Source: Rothia aeria
GTDB taxonomy: Bacteria; Actinomycetota; Actinomycetes; Actinomycetales; Micrococcaceae
Assembly (NCBI GenBank): GCA_002355935.1
Contig: AP017895.1
Location: 1,922,001 to 1,986,000 of the forward strand
Direction: 5' to 3'
DNA: 64,000 nt
Part shown: positions 29,874 through 39,570 of the stretch, piece after piece
Layout of the letters: each line of letters opens with the position of its first letter
Numbering within the stretch: the first letter of the stretch is position 1
Position numbers and translations under genes: made by a program
The notes under the pieces: generated by a model
Databases searched by the model: none
What the model saw: only the letters and a program-made list of their open reading frames with translations
What the model was told of the DNA's origin: nothing

Positions 29874-31022
29874 TCAATCTGCGGCACACGCACTATCAGC
29901 AGGCCCCTCACGCAAAGACGACACCCGCTCCTCACGCAGCATACCGTGCCGGGCAATTGCTGCGCGAGCATCATCAAGCGAAAACACGTGCACATGCAGG
30001 CTCCACATCCCCGCAGAAACATCCAACGGGGTTAACAATAGCGAATCGCCCAGCTGCTCAAGTTCCGATCGTATCTGCGCCACCGCCACAGGGTCAGCAT
30101 CCACCGTACCCATCAGCTCCCACTCGGGAACTCGCGCGCTCGCAGCAGTGCTATCTCCGCGTCGTTCCTGAAGGTGACGTGAAGGCATAGCGGGCGGCAC
30201 CAGCATACGCTCAATCTGGGCATCGTCCAACCTGCTGGTACGCCACCGCGAGTTCGTGTGCACCACCGTCAGGTAAAACCCAAGGGCACCCGCATCCACC
30301 GTCCCCTTCAGCTCCGGGGCGGGCGGATACTCTGCGGTTCCTTCCAACGCCCGCAGCACGCTAGTGCGCCGGTACTCTGAGCGATTCAGCATATCCTGCA
30401 GTTCACTACCGGGCCGGTAGTGGAACCGATAGTCCGCCACTGCGAGCATTACTGCCCCCATAGTGCTGCGCATGAGCGAGGCATCGGGCACGCTCTGACG
30501 CACCCGTTGCGCCGCAGCGCTGAGAGCAAACGCCTCACGATAAGAGCTCTCACGTATCTCTGCGGCAGGTGCTTCCTCATACTGTTGGTGTAACGCCGAG
30601 AACACGGGAATCTGCGCTACCTCCGACTCGTCCATATCCTCGGTGAGGTGTCCCGGTAAACCCCAGTAGCTCCGTACCGCTTCCAAAGCCCAGGTACACA
30701 GCAGGGTGCCCGAGTTGCCCCTAGCTGACCGGTAAGCCTGCATAATAGCCCGCTCATATAACTGGCCTATCCGCAGATTAAGTGCCGCCGCATCCGCTGG
30801 TTTGGGTTCTTTCTGCAGCACCTCATATTCTGCGTCGAATGCTTCTTTGAGGGCGGTGAGCGTTACGGTCAGATTTGACCCGGTGTCCTTATCCGGTACG
30901 GGGAACGCATTCAGGCTATTCAACCCGTCACGGTACTTCCGGGCTTGTGCGCACGCTGCGTCTACCCAACCGATACCGAACGTAAACTCGGTTTTAGGCG
31001 CGTTATCACCTAACACAAACAC
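29874..31022 (-). CDS. DAK2-domain protein (YloV/FakA-like)
   Basis: The 382-residue protein opens with a DhaL/DAK2 domain containing the Mg-nucleotide motif NAFPVPDKDTGSNL (about 40-53) and later RGNSGTLL. DAK2 proteins include the ATP-binding subunit of dihydroxyacetone kinase and the fatty-acid kinase FakA. In actinobacteria this gene sits upstream of recG, as here. It is shorter than FakA-type proteins (about 550 residues) and its C-terminal half is diverged. I would not assign a substrate. Confidence 0.85.
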   Translation of the reverse strand: MFVLGDNAPKTEFTFGIGWVDAACAQARKYRDGLNSLNAFPVPDKDTGSNLTVTLTALKEAFDAEYEVLQKEPKPADAAALNLRIGQLYERAIMQAYRSARGNSGTLLCTWALEAVRSYWGLPGHLTEDMDESEVAQIPVFSALHQQYEEAPAAEIRESSYREAFALSAAAQRVRQSVPDASLMRSTMGAVMLAVADYRFHYRPGSELQDMLNRSEYRRTSVLRALEGTAEYPPAPELKGTVDAGALGFYLTVVHTNSRWRTSRLDDAQIERMLVPPAMPSRHLQERRGDSTAASARVPEWELMGTVDADPVAVAQIRSELEQLGDSLLLTPLDVSAGMWSLHVHVFSLDDARAAIARHGMLREERVSSLREGPADSACAAD

Positions 31023-31113
31023 TCCTTACACGCTGAGGCACCTCACTCCATTCTAAGCCCCGGCCCCGCAGCCATGTTTAGGCCCTCCCTCGGCACGTTT
31101 AGATGCGCTCGCG

Positions 31114-32313
31114 TTAGAGGGGCTGATAGTGTTCCCAACCGCGTGCTTGTGCCTGCCGCTGACCCAGCAGCACCCGCGGCTGCTGCCCTTCGGGAACCAG
31201 GCACGACCCCAGAGCCACAAACCCCTCCGGTAATAGTGCCCCGGAAGGGAAACATGCCAGCAGTCCGTGGTCTTCTCCCCCACCAAGTACGCACTCCTGT
31301 GCCAAGCTCACGTAACTGTCTGCGTCCTCATTGCGCGGCTGCCCGTGCAGGATTGCCTGTGCCAGCGGTACCAGGGGCTTGGACAGGGCCTCAATAGCCT
31401 CTGCTGATAAGGAAATATCTACCGCAGAAGCACATGCTATACGCTCTGCATCTTTAAGAAGTCCATCAGAAACATCAAGCATGGCAGTAGCCCCCGCCCG
31501 TGCGGCGAGCACACCGGCGGGTACGGGCGAGGTGGGCCGCAGCTGGGCTGTTAGGGCGCGCTGTACCACCTTGTCATCGCAGCGCGGGTGCTTACCCGTT
31601 GTTTGTTTGGCCATAATGTCCGCAAGGTACGGGTTGTGGGATTGGAGCAGAAGCCGTAAACCGGCATCAGCCCACCCCACCTGTCCAGCAAAAGCAACGG
31701 TGTCTCCTGCTTGAGCGCCCGAACGCAGCACCGGTTTGGGAGTATCCGGGTGCATCCTCCCCATCGCGGTGATACTCACCGTAATATCGTTGGAGGTTCC
31801 CAGATCGCCACCGCTGACAGTACACGAATGTGCCCCACAGGCTACGATACTGTCGGTGATCCCCCGGGCGAAGTCCTCCACCCACCCGTAGGTGGTGTGG
31901 GCAGGCATGCTCAATGAGACAACAAGGGTTACCGGTTCTGCTCCCATAGCCGCAATATCTGCAAGGTTCTGGGTGGCCGCTTTATACCCCACCTCGTACC
32001 CTCCGCTAGATATCCCGGCGGGCCACGGGTCCAGAAAATCTTTGCCCTCCACCAGGGTATCGGTGGTGAGCACCGTGGGGGTGGGGCTACCGGCGAAAAC
32101 CGCGCAATCATCACCGGGACCCACCAGCAAAGGATCCTCAGCGCCCTGTTGGTGCTGATGGTCTTTTACAGCAGCATTATGGTTCTCAATAATGGGCAAA
32201 AAAGCACGCAAAATACGGGATTCTCCCAGGGCGGCAGCGGTAGCATCCCGCAAAGGATGTTCCTGCCGTTGGGAAGAATCCCGTATTGTGCGCGCGTTTT
32301 TTTGAAGGCTCAC
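31114..32313 (-). CDS. thiL: Thiamine-monophosphate kinase
   Basis: ThiL phosphorylates thiamine monophosphate to the active cofactor. The 399-residue product has the ligand-binding GPGDDCAVF, TTDTLVEGKDF, MGAEP and VSGGDL motifs and DVSDGLLKDAERI near residue 270. The GTG start at 32313 has no good ribosome site, and a start nearer GESRILRAFLPI (about residue 30) is possible. It begins 17 bp after the stop of the Pro/Thr-rich surface protein gene on the same strand. Confidence 0.93.
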   Translation of the reverse strand: MSLQKNARTIRDSSQRQEHPLRDATAAALGESRILRAFLPIIENHNAAVKDHQHQQGAEDPLLVGPGDDCAVFAGSPTPTVLTTDTLVEGKDFLDPWPAGISSGGYEVGYKAATQNLADIAAMGAEPVTLVVSLSMPAHTTYGWVEDFARGITDSIVACGAHSCTVSGGDLGTSNDITVSITAMGRMHPDTPKPVLRSGAQAGDTVAFAGQVGWADAGLRLLLQSHNPYLADIMAKQTTGKHPRCDDKVVQRALTAQLRPTSPVPAGVLAARAGATAMLDVSDGLLKDAERIACASAVDISLSAEAIEALSKPLVPLAQAILHGQPRNEDADSYVSLAQECVLGGGEDHGLLACFPSGALLPEGFVALGSCLVPEGQQPRVLLGQRQAQARGWEHYQPL

Positions 32314-32330
32314 GTAAGTATAATGCCCGT

Positions 32331-34055
32331 CTACCGTACGCGGTAGAAGTGACGGATAGCGAAACCAATAATGGCGATAGCTAACAGGCTAAAGACGACC
32401 AGCGGGATCGCACCATAGGGGCCTGAGTTATTGCTGTTATCAACAGCCGCCTGGTTATTGGAGCTTGACGAGTTCGACTTTGAGGGCTGCTGACTTGACG
32501 GCTCAGCCGAAGTGCTGCCGCTGCTGGATGAACGCGAAGTGTTCGAAGGAGTCGAACCAGTGGGCCGGGAATCAGCCGTTCCCGTCACGCTCGGAGTCAA
32601 CCGCAGGCCACCGTTCTCTCCCTGAGACAGGTACCCGGCCACCCAGTCAGCCGCACCGGGGATAGCCTCCTGGGAACCACTATTAGCCCCGATGCGCCCC
32701 AAGGTGGTAACGCCGTTCGGCAGCAGCTCACCGCGAGGGTCCTCGGTCGGAGTGTTAGGCGCAGGCGCGGGGCTGGGGCTGGGCGCTGGCGCAGGAGTCG
32801 GCTCCGGCGCAGGCGCGGGTGCAGGAACAGGGACCGGCTCAGCGGTTGGTGCCGGGACAGGAACCGGTGTCGGCTCCACGACAGGAGGCGTCGGCACGGG
32901 AGTAACCGTCGGGTCCGGAACCGGAGTAGGATCCACCGGCGGAGTCGGCACAGGATCCGTCGGTGCTGGCTCTGGAGTGGGTGTCGGGTCCGGCGTAGGC
33001 GTCGGGTCAGGTGTTGGGGTGGGATCCGGAGTCGGAGTCGGCACCTCAGGGGCCGGGGTGGGTTCCGGCGTGGGCTCCTCAGGTGTAGGCGTAGGGGTAG
33101 GATCCTGAGTCGGCTCTGGAGTGGGTGTCGGGTCAGGTGTTGGGGTGGGATCCGGCGTAGGCGTAGGGGCAGGATCCTGAGTCGGCTCTGGCGCGGGAGT
33201 TTCCGGGCTAGGCGTGGGAACCTCAGGTGTGGGTGTCGGCTCCGGGGTTGGAGTGGGCTCAGGCGTTGGCGTAGGAGCCGGAGTCTGAGTGGGCTCAGGC
33301 GTTGGCGTAGGAGCCGGAGTCTGGTTCTGCTCAGGGCTCGGAGTCGGTACCTCAGGGGTAGGGGTGGGGTCCGGCGTAGGGGTAGGCGTCGGCTGCTGAG
33401 GGGCAGGTGTCGGTGTAGGAGCCGGGGTCGGGTTCTGCTGAGCAGGCGCAGGAGTCTGATCCTGTGCCGGAGCAGGGGTTACCTGCTGGTCATTACCACC
33501 CTGATTATTACCGTCCTGAGCGGGGGCAGGGGTCGGGGTAGCATTCTGGGCAGGCTGCTGCGGTGCAGGGGTTGCCTGCTGATCCGGTGTAGGAGTCGGA
33601 GTATTATTAACCGCTGCACCAGTATCGTTAGCCGCCGCACCCGTAGCGGCAGGCTGCGGGGTTGGAGTTACCTGCGGGGTGGGAGTAGGCGTTGCCTGCT
33701 GAGCTGCTTCAGGCGTGGGGGTAGCATTATTAGCCGCGGGGGTGTTCTTCGCGGGGGTTGCCTGCGCGTTCGGCGTGGCATCTGCAACGGGCTGCTCACC
33801 GGTCTGTGCAACCGCAGGTTGGGCAGGGGCAAAGGATGGCGGGGCCTGAACCTCCTCCATACCGGCATTCACATTATTAGGAGTTCCGGTGGCATTATCA
33901 GTTGGTGCTTGAGTGAGAGCGACTGCGGGGTGCACAGGCTGCGGGGTGTGCACTAGTGCAGCCCCGGGCAGAGACACAGCGGCAGGGAGTCCCCCGACCG
34001 TCAGTAAGGCGGTCGCTACACCAGCTGATACCACCTTGTGGTTTTTATTTCCCAA
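32331..34055 (-). CDS. Pro/Thr-rich cell-surface protein with C-terminal membrane anchor
   Basis: The roughly 574-residue protein has an N-terminal signal peptide ([15 protein letters not shown] then a small-residue cleavage region). A very long Pro/Thr/Glu/Asp repeat region follows (about 100-430), then a short possibly folded segment ([14 protein letters not shown]), a Ser-rich stalk and a C-terminal hydrophobic helix ending in positive residues (RHFYRVR). No LPxTG-like sorting motif precedes the helix, so it is probably anchored by the helix itself. I start at TTG 34053-34055, which has AAGGA upstream; the frame extends to 34100. It may act as a surface stalk or adhesin, which is inference. 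Confidence 0.75.
   Translation of the reverse strand: MGNKNHKVVSAGVATALLTVGGLPAAVSLPGAALVHTPQPVHPAVALTQAPTDNATGTPNNVNAGMEEVQAPPSFAPAQPAVAQTGEQPVADATPNAQATPAKNTPAANNATPTPEAAQQATPTPTPQVTPTPQPAATGAAANDTGAAVNNTPTPTPDQQATPAPQQPAQNATPTPAPAQDGNNQGGNDQQVTPAPAQDQTPAPAQQNPTPAPTPTPAPQQPTPTPTPDPTPTPEVPTPSPEQNQTPAPTPTPEPTQTPAPTPTPEPTPTPEPTPTPEVPTPSPETPAPEPTQDPAPTPTPDPTPTPDPTPTPEPTQDPTPTPTPEEPTPEPTPAPEVPTPTPDPTPTPDPTPTPDPTPTPEPAPTDPVPTPPVDPTPVPDPTVTPVPTPPVVEPTPVPVPAPTAEPVPVPAPAPAPEPTPAPAPSPSPAPAPNTPTEDPRGELLPNGVTTLGRIGANSGSQEAIPGAADWVAGYLSQGENGGLRLTPSVTGTADSRPTGSTPSNTSRSSSSGSTSAEPSSQQPSKSNSSSSNNQAAVDNSNNSGPYGAIPLVVFSLLAIAIIGFAIRHFYRVR
32750..33690. repeat. Pro-Thr coding repeat tract
   Basis: Tandem imperfect 6-nt-based repeats encode (PT)n, PTPTP, PTPEP and PTPDP units in the surface protein gene. 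The tract is prone to length change by slippage or recombination. Confidence 0.85.
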
Positions 34056-34306
34056 AAGGTCATCCTTATATGTTTTTGAGTGAACATGAATGTGCCCCAA
34101 AAGTAAGGGTGCTTCTAAATATTAGCGAATATTCCCAGGAATTTCTTCCCGTAACAAGCTTTATAACAAAATCATAACAGGTAAGTTTAACCACTCAAAC
34201 ATTAAGGCATAGCTTCAGGTTCATGTTCTCATAAAATATTTCCTGCAGCTTCCCTGCCCTTCAACCTTCTCCACACAGCCTAGTCAATACCCGATAATAC
34301 GGTAGA

Positions 34307-34970
34307 ATGAAGGGTGTGAAACAGCTATCTCAGCCCGCACGCACACACCGCCTCCTTCGCGCCCTCAGCAGGTCTTTTACTGCATGTGGGTGCATATTTT
34401 TCTGAGTGGCTGTGGCGCCGGGACAGTCAGTCTAGAGCCCGCGCCGGATGCCGCGAACCCGGTGTGCGCATACGCACTAGTGGCAATGCCAGAGACCCTC
34501 ACCGGATTCCCCCAGCGGGAAACCACGGCACAAGCCACCACGGCTTGGGGAGATCCCGCAACAATTGTTCTCAAGTGCGGCGTGTCGGTCTCCGAACCTG
34601 TCTCGGATCCCTGTGTTGAGGTAAACGGTATTGACTGGATTCTGCGCCCCAAGATGCTGAATCAGACCCTGCGAAAGCTGCCAGTGCCACCGCTAGCTCA
34701 CATAATACGGCGCCAGCAAACAGCGCCTCCCCCGCAGCTTCTCAAAAGGCTGGCACGAGCACCCCAGCCCCGGTAAGGACCTCCAATGTTCAGCGGTCGG
34801 GCGGAGTGTGGACAGCTACCACCTACGGCCGTACCCCGGCTATTGAGGTGACGTTCGATGCTGACAAGGTACCTTCATCTACTCTACTGACCAGCCTGAG
34901 TTCAGCGGTGAAGCAGATTCCCGCTCAAAAGAAATGCACCAACCTCAACGAAGTCCCCGGCGGCCATTAA
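34307..34970 (+). CDS. DUF3515-like lipoprotein (two frameshifts)
   Basis: As written the gene is broken. Adding one T in the run at 34397-34401 and one C at 34647-34650 yields a 221-residue protein. It has a positive N-terminus, a hydrophobic stretch and the lipobox LSGC (about residue 35). The body matches DUF3515 in outline: cysteine at LKCGVSV, VNGIDWIL, then a Ser/Ala linker, then VWTATTYGRTPAIEV and a C-terminal cysteine. The gene is commonly near thiL and ddl in actinobacteria. The start is ATG 34307; GTG 34316 is an alternative. Function is unknown. Confidence 0.75.
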
Positions 34971-35286
34971 TGCATATAAATCCGTTTTTGTCTAACAGTA
35001 TGCACAACCCACCGGTATACTCGACAGCTTTAACTTTCCTTAAACCTACCGGCTATCGAATTATAGCTCCCCCGCGCTATTACGCCTTTATAGCGGAATT
35101 TATAGCATTATTTAAGCAGTCGTGATGGGGCTTATACACCCGGCTTGAGGTTCGCCATCATATTTTATTTCTCCATCGCATATAACTGAATACTTATTTA
35201 TATATAGGGTATAAAAACACCCAATCTGCTGGTTTTATTCAACAGATTGGGTATTTTAGAGGCAGCCTCTTCGCTAGCTATTAGCG
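34971..35286. other. Intergenic region between convergent genes
   Basis: AT-rich, with no gene seen. It contains the hairpin listed separately at 35219-35252 next to the stop of the SLH gene. Confidence 0.6.
35219..35252. terminator. Terminator of SLH-domain gene
   Basis: Arms ACCCAATCTG / CAGATTGGGT enclose a 14-nt loop, with A-rich sequence on one side and TATTTT on the other. It can work for the minus-strand SLH gene and the plus-strand lipoprotein gene. Confidence 0.75.
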
Positions 35287-37995
35287 TTACTTCTTTACGA
35301 TAGCGCTATAGCGGTGAATGAACGCGGCCATTGCATCACGGTGAATAGGCTCACCCGGACGGTAAGTGCCGTCAGACCAGCCTTTCGTAATACCCTGCTG
35401 CTTCAGCCAAGTAATCTCCTGATAGAAAGCATCACCATTCTGCACATCGTTAAACGGTGAGTTCACCGGAGCCGTATACCCCGGAGCACCAGCATAACGG
35501 TAGAAGAACGCCGCCATCGCATCACGATTCACCGGATCATGCGGACGGAACGTACCATCCCAATAACCAGTAGTAATACCCCTCTGATGCATCCACACAA
35601 TCTCCTTATAGAACGGGAACGACGGATCCACATCCTTAAACGGAGACTCCTTCGGCAAAGTAACCTCGGGAGAACCAGCCATACGGTAGAAATACGCAGC
35701 CATCGCAGCACGCTCAACATTCTGACCAGGACGGAACGTACCATCCGGGTAACCGGTAGTGATGTTCTGAGAACCCAACCACTGAATCTCAGCGTAGAAT
35801 GCCGTATCCTGGTTCACGTCCTTGTAGAGAGGAGTATTAGGAATCGGCTTAACGTCGGGCTTCTGATCCGCAGGCTTGACGGTCAGCGGGGTTTCCGCAT
35901 GCATCCCGGCCTCAGCCGAGACGGTGGCAGCTACAGCCACGTATTTCTTGGAGGCGTCCAGTTTGCTACCGGGAATGTTCAGCGTCACTGAGAAACGACC
36001 ATCGTTAACGTCAGAAGCGTTGATAAGCTTCTCATCCACAATCGACTCACCCATGGGTTTGCCCGAAGCGTCAGCCTCGTACACCCCTACACGCACACCC
36101 TTTGAGGTGATGTGACCGTAGAAGCCGCTGCCGTTTACCTGCAGCTCGTTATTGTCAGCTGCCGTATCAAGCTCGGTCTTGGACGCCTGAATCTTGGGGT
36201 CCGCCTGCTTCGTGGGAGTGGTGGGGGTGCCCTTGGGGTAGGTGACCTCGTTCGTGGACTTGGTGGGGGTTACCTGAGCGGTCTCTGCGGGGGCGCAGGT
36301 GTCCTTATCCTGGTTACCGCCAGCAGCCTCAACGTTTACGTCCAAGGTGAGCGAGCGGATAGGATCCTTACGGTTGCCTGAACCAGTCAGCAGGGTAATG
36401 CTGTGCTTGGAACCAGCGGTCCACTGCTCCGGTACTGAAATGGTGGCCGAGAAGTTGCCATCAGCATCAGCATCCACAAAGATGTGTCCCTTACCCTCAA
36501 CGGGGGTAGCACCGCCATCGAACTTCACGGCAATCTTGGAAGGTCCGCCTTCCTTATCTTTGAATGCCTTACCGGTGATGGTCAGTTTGCCTTTCTCCTG
36601 TACAACCTTCTGCACAGAAGCGGTAGCACCGTCATCAGCGGCGGCGGTAACCTGTTCACCCTGGTCCGGTTTAGCGGCGGGTTTCTCGGTCACGGTGGTG
36701 TTAATCTTCACCAGTGAATTCGCGTTAATTGGGCTCTCTGCACCGTCCTTGCCCTTGGGCTCGGTTGTGGATTCGCGGTACTGCCCAGTCTTCGGGTCAA
36801 TGGTGTAGTCCGTCTTAATACCCTCAGCATAGGCATCACGCGTAACAGCATAAGCGGTACCCTCGGGGGTGACCAGCACATCGTTAGCGCCGTTCTTACC
36901 GGCATTCACCTCAGCAGATACGGTACCGGTGCGGGCGTCAATGACACCCACCTTGCCGGTGGCGAAATCGGTGGCGTACACCAGGTCGTTTTTCTCATCG
37001 GCGGTAATGGACAGGGTCTGCTTACCGAACTGGATGCTCTTCTTGTACTCACCAGTGTTCAAGTCATAGACGGTTACCCCGGCGTTGCCTTTAGATACAC
37101 CGCTCTGGCGATCCATCTCACCCTGGGAGGAGACATAAATCTCCTGCAGGGACTTATCAATGGTCACATCCGAGGGGCGCAGAGCTGCACTATCCACGTC
37201 CTTGTGCAGGGTGATAGTCTTCTCGTTCTCCAATGTGCCGGTGTTAATCACATTCAACGTGCCAGCGCCCATAGCCGGGACATAAAGCTTACCGCCGGAT
37301 GAATCAAGTTCCATGTTCATGGCGATGTCCTCTTCACCGTTATTGGTGAACGCAATCTTCTTGATAACCTCGTGGGTCTTCAGGTCGAAGACGGTCACGC
37401 CGCCGGAACCCGAGACAAAGGCCCGGCCTGAGGCGGCATCAACCTTAACTTCGCGCGGATGCTTCACAGCACCCTCAGAAGGGTTAGCCTCGTTATAGCT
37501 GCTCCACACCAGCTGCTTGGTGTTAATGTCATACACAGAAACGGCGTCACTACGAGTCTGAGTCACCCAGATAGTGCCATTAGCCTCGTCCACTGCGATA
37601 CCGTAAGGAGCTGCCACCTGCTTACCGGTGGGGGCGTTAGCGCCGCGCGGGGTGAAATCCACGGTGGAGGGCTGAAGCACCTGGGTGAGGCTGGGGCCTG
37701 CGGCGTTTTCATGCCACACACCAATACCGCCGGTCAAAATCGGGGGGCGGCCATTAGCGAACGTGGTGTACAGGTTGCCGTTCGAATACGCCAGCTGATA
37801 TTCACCGGGAAGGCCCTGGTAGCTGGTTGCGGTAGCGGCAACGTGGCGGCAAGAATCGTTGTTCTCAGCTGCTGCTGCAGGAGGATTCTCAGCCGCGAAC
37901 GATGCGGGAACAGCCGCGAAAGAAGCAGCGACGATAGAGACGGCGCCTGCAGATGCCAGAAGTTTATGCATAGGGCTCTTGTGAGAATAAGTCAT
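35287..37995 (-). CDS. Secreted beta-propeller protein with three SLH repeats
   Basis: The 902-residue protein has a Sec signal peptide (about 1-35, ending ASFA-AEN). A YVTN-type beta-propeller region follows (about 60-410; repeated PYGIAVDEANGTIWVTQ, VYDLNTGEYKKSIQF and similar blades), then two Ig-like domains (about 460-560 and 600-710). Three C-terminal S-layer-homology repeats (about 720-902) each carry a GYPDGTFRP-like core: GYPDGTFRPG, GYWDGTFRPH and GWSDGTYRPG. SLH domains hold proteins on cell-wall polymers. This is a likely wall-attached adhesin or sensor. The ATG follows GAGG. The frame is intact. Confidence 0.85.
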   Translation of the reverse strand: MTYSHKSPMHKLLASAGAVSIVAASFAAVPASFAAENPPAAAAENNDSCRHVAATATSYQGLPGEYQLAYSNGNLYTTFANGRPPILTGGIGVWHENAAGPSLTQVLQPSTVDFTPRGANAPTGKQVAAPYGIAVDEANGTIWVTQTRSDAVSVYDINTKQLVWSSYNEANPSEGAVKHPREVKVDAASGRAFVSGSGGVTVFDLKTHEVIKKIAFTNNGEEDIAMNMELDSSGGKLYVPAMGAGTLNVINTGTLENEKTITLHKDVDSAALRPSDVTIDKSLQEIYVSSQGEMDRQSGVSKGNAGVTVYDLNTGEYKKSIQFGKQTLSITADEKNDLVYATDFATGKVGVIDARTGTVSAEVNAGKNGANDVLVTPEGTAYAVTRDAYAEGIKTDYTIDPKTGQYRESTTEPKGKDGAESPINANSLVKINTTVTEKPAAKPDQGEQVTAAADDGATASVQKVVQEKGKLTITGKAFKDKEGGPSKIAVKFDGGATPVEGKGHIFVDADADGNFSATISVPEQWTAGSKHSITLLTGSGNRKDPIRSLTLDVNVEAAGGNQDKDTCAPAETAQVTPTKSTNEVTYPKGTPTTPTKQADPKIQASKTELDTAADNNELQVNGSGFYGHITSKGVRVGVYEADASGKPMGESIVDEKLINASDVNDGRFSVTLNIPGSKLDASKKYVAVAATVSAEAGMHAETPLTVKPADQKPDVKPIPNTPLYKDVNQDTAFYAEIQWLGSQNITTGYPDGTFRPGQNVERAAMAAYFYRMAGSPEVTLPKESPFKDVDPSFPFYKEIVWMHQRGITTGYWDGTFRPHDPVNRDAMAAFFYRYAGAPGYTAPVNSPFNDVQNGDAFYQEITWLKQQGITKGWSDGTYRPGEPIHRDAMAAFIHRYSAIVKK

Positions 37996-38343
37996 TGTTC
38001 ATCCTCAATGATATGTAATGTGAGTAATTCCCCTTTTCCAACCACGGAGAAGAGTTCAGAACCGGCTATTAGACACACATAGTGTTTAGCCTAGACTTAT
38101 CAGCCGGTGTCTCCATGCTACCACTCAGGCAAGGCTAACCCAATGAAAATGAGATATTTGACACTGTGGCTCATCCCATATCTGTCATTATATGCGTTAG
38201 TGGGGCGCGGGCTTCGCCGCTACGGAAACCAGCGCCCCACAACAAAAGCAATGCAGCTGCCCCCTATTGCTTCGGTATACAACACCTTAAAGCGGGGCGT
38301 GTGCAATAAACGCTGTAGCGCATCATGTGAAGTTTTTCGCTCA
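37996..38343. other. Intergenic region between ddl and the SLH gene
   Basis: No gene seen. It holds a hairpin at 38200-38240 and the upstream region of the SLH gene. Confidence 0.5.
38200..38240 (-). terminator. ddl-distal hairpin
   Basis: Arms GTGGGGCGC / GCGCCCCAC surround a 23-nt partly paired loop about 100 bp downstream of ddl. It probably ends the murA-to-ddl transcription unit. Confidence 0.55.
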
Positions 38344-39456
38344 CTACCGCAGGCCTACTGGGCGTTCCAGCGCCAGCATCAGCAACTCATCAATAAGATC
38401 CTTGTACTCGATCCCGGTTTTCTCCCACATGGTCTTATACATCGAGATCGGCGTGAACCCAGGCATGGTGTTCACCTCGTTAACGATCAGGCGAGCATCG
38501 GGGGTGTAAAAGAAATCAGCTCGGGAGATACCTTCGCCATCCAGCGCCAAGAATGCCTTGACCGCCAGCTGACGCATACGCTCCAGATCCTCGGGGGGTA
38601 GGTTAGCGGGGCAGCGGGTCACAGCGGTAGTCTTCGACACATATTTGGCCTCAAAATCGTAGAAGCCTCCCTGCTCCCCCTGCATCTCAATCTCGCCGGG
38701 GTATGATGCGCGGGGCATATCGCCATTATGACCATCCAAAATACCGCACTCAATCTCGCGGCCCACAATACCGGCCTCAATCACCACTTTCGGATCATAC
38801 ACGCGCGCCTGCTCAATTGCAGGCACCAGCTGCTCAGCTGTGTCTACCTTCGTGATGCCGAACGACGAACCTGCACGAGCAGGCTTGACAAACATTGGGT
38901 AACCCAGCCGGGCCACACGTTCCAGCGCCCCGTCACGGTCATGGCGCCACTGGCGGTCTGTGACCACCTCATACGGGCCAACTTCCAGCCCGGCATCAGC
39001 AAACGCAACCTTCATAAAGTGTTTATCCATACCCACGGCAGAGGCGGTCACCCCGCACCCCACATAGGGCAGGTTCGCCATTTCAAGCAGGCCCTGAACT
39101 GTGCCGTCTTCACCAAAAGGCCCGTGCAGGAGCGGGAACACAACATTAATGGCGGGGCCAAACTCAAGGTGCCCCGCCGAGTCTACAAGATGCAGCCGGG
39201 AATCCCCCGCGCCCAACGGCAAAAACACCTGCTGTGCGCTGCCGGTGAACTCTGCCATATCCGATCCTGCGGTGAGCTTCTCCAATTCTTGAGCATCCGT
39301 CAGGTACCAGCGGCCGTCCTTGGTAATGCCCACAGGTACCACCTCGTATTTGGCGGTATCTATCGCGCCAAGCACCCCCACGGCGGTAATCAGCGAAATA
39401 GAGTGCTCCGAAGAACGCCCACCACACAATAGAGCCACGGTAATTTTATCGGTCAT
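38344..39456 (-). CDS. ddl: D-alanine--D-alanine ligase
   Basis: Ddl makes the D-Ala-D-Ala dipeptide of peptidoglycan. The 370-residue ATP-grasp enzyme shows LLCGGRSSEHSISL, HGPFGEDGTVQGLLE, MFVKPARAGSSFGI and NEVNTMPGFTPISMY. The omega-loop region (DFEAKYVSKTTAV) is of the D-Ala-D-Ala type, not the VanA D-lactate type. Downstream of gpsA on the same strand, it is in a conserved cell-envelope cluster. Confidence 0.97.
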   Translation of the reverse strand: MTDKITVALLCGGRSSEHSISLITAVGVLGAIDTAKYEVVPVGITKDGRWYLTDAQELEKLTAGSDMAEFTGSAQQVFLPLGAGDSRLHLVDSAGHLEFGPAINVVFPLLHGPFGEDGTVQGLLEMANLPYVGCGVTASAVGMDKHFMKVAFADAGLEVGPYEVVTDRQWRHDRDGALERVARLGYPMFVKPARAGSSFGITKVDTAEQLVPAIEQARVYDPKVVIEAGIVGREIECGILDGHNGDMPRASYPGEIEMQGEQGGFYDFEAKYVSKTTAVTRCPANLPPEDLERMRQLAVKAFLALDGEGISRADFFYTPDARLIVNEVNTMPGFTPISMYKTMWEKTGIEYKDLIDELLMLALERPVGLR

Positions 39457-39570
39457 TGTTTCTCCCGGTTCGTTTCGGGGCGTACCCGCCCCACTTACAG
39501 CCCATTGTATCGTCTCTTACGGGCCTTTCTGACACTAGTACCCAAGCTGCGGTAACCGCAGATACCGGGG

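Noticed and set aside
32692-33108. A Gly/Val/Ser-rich plus-strand frame
   Set aside because: It is the antisense reading of the Pro/Thr repeat tract and has no independent support.
32750-33690. Repeat tract considered as a CRISPR array
   Set aside because: Repeats are short, contiguous and coding, without regular unique spacers. No cas genes are nearby.
38344-39456. D-Ala-D-Lac (vancomycin-resistance type) ligase
   Set aside because: The omega-loop region DFEAKY is of the D-Ala-D-Ala type and the gene is in a housekeeping cluster.
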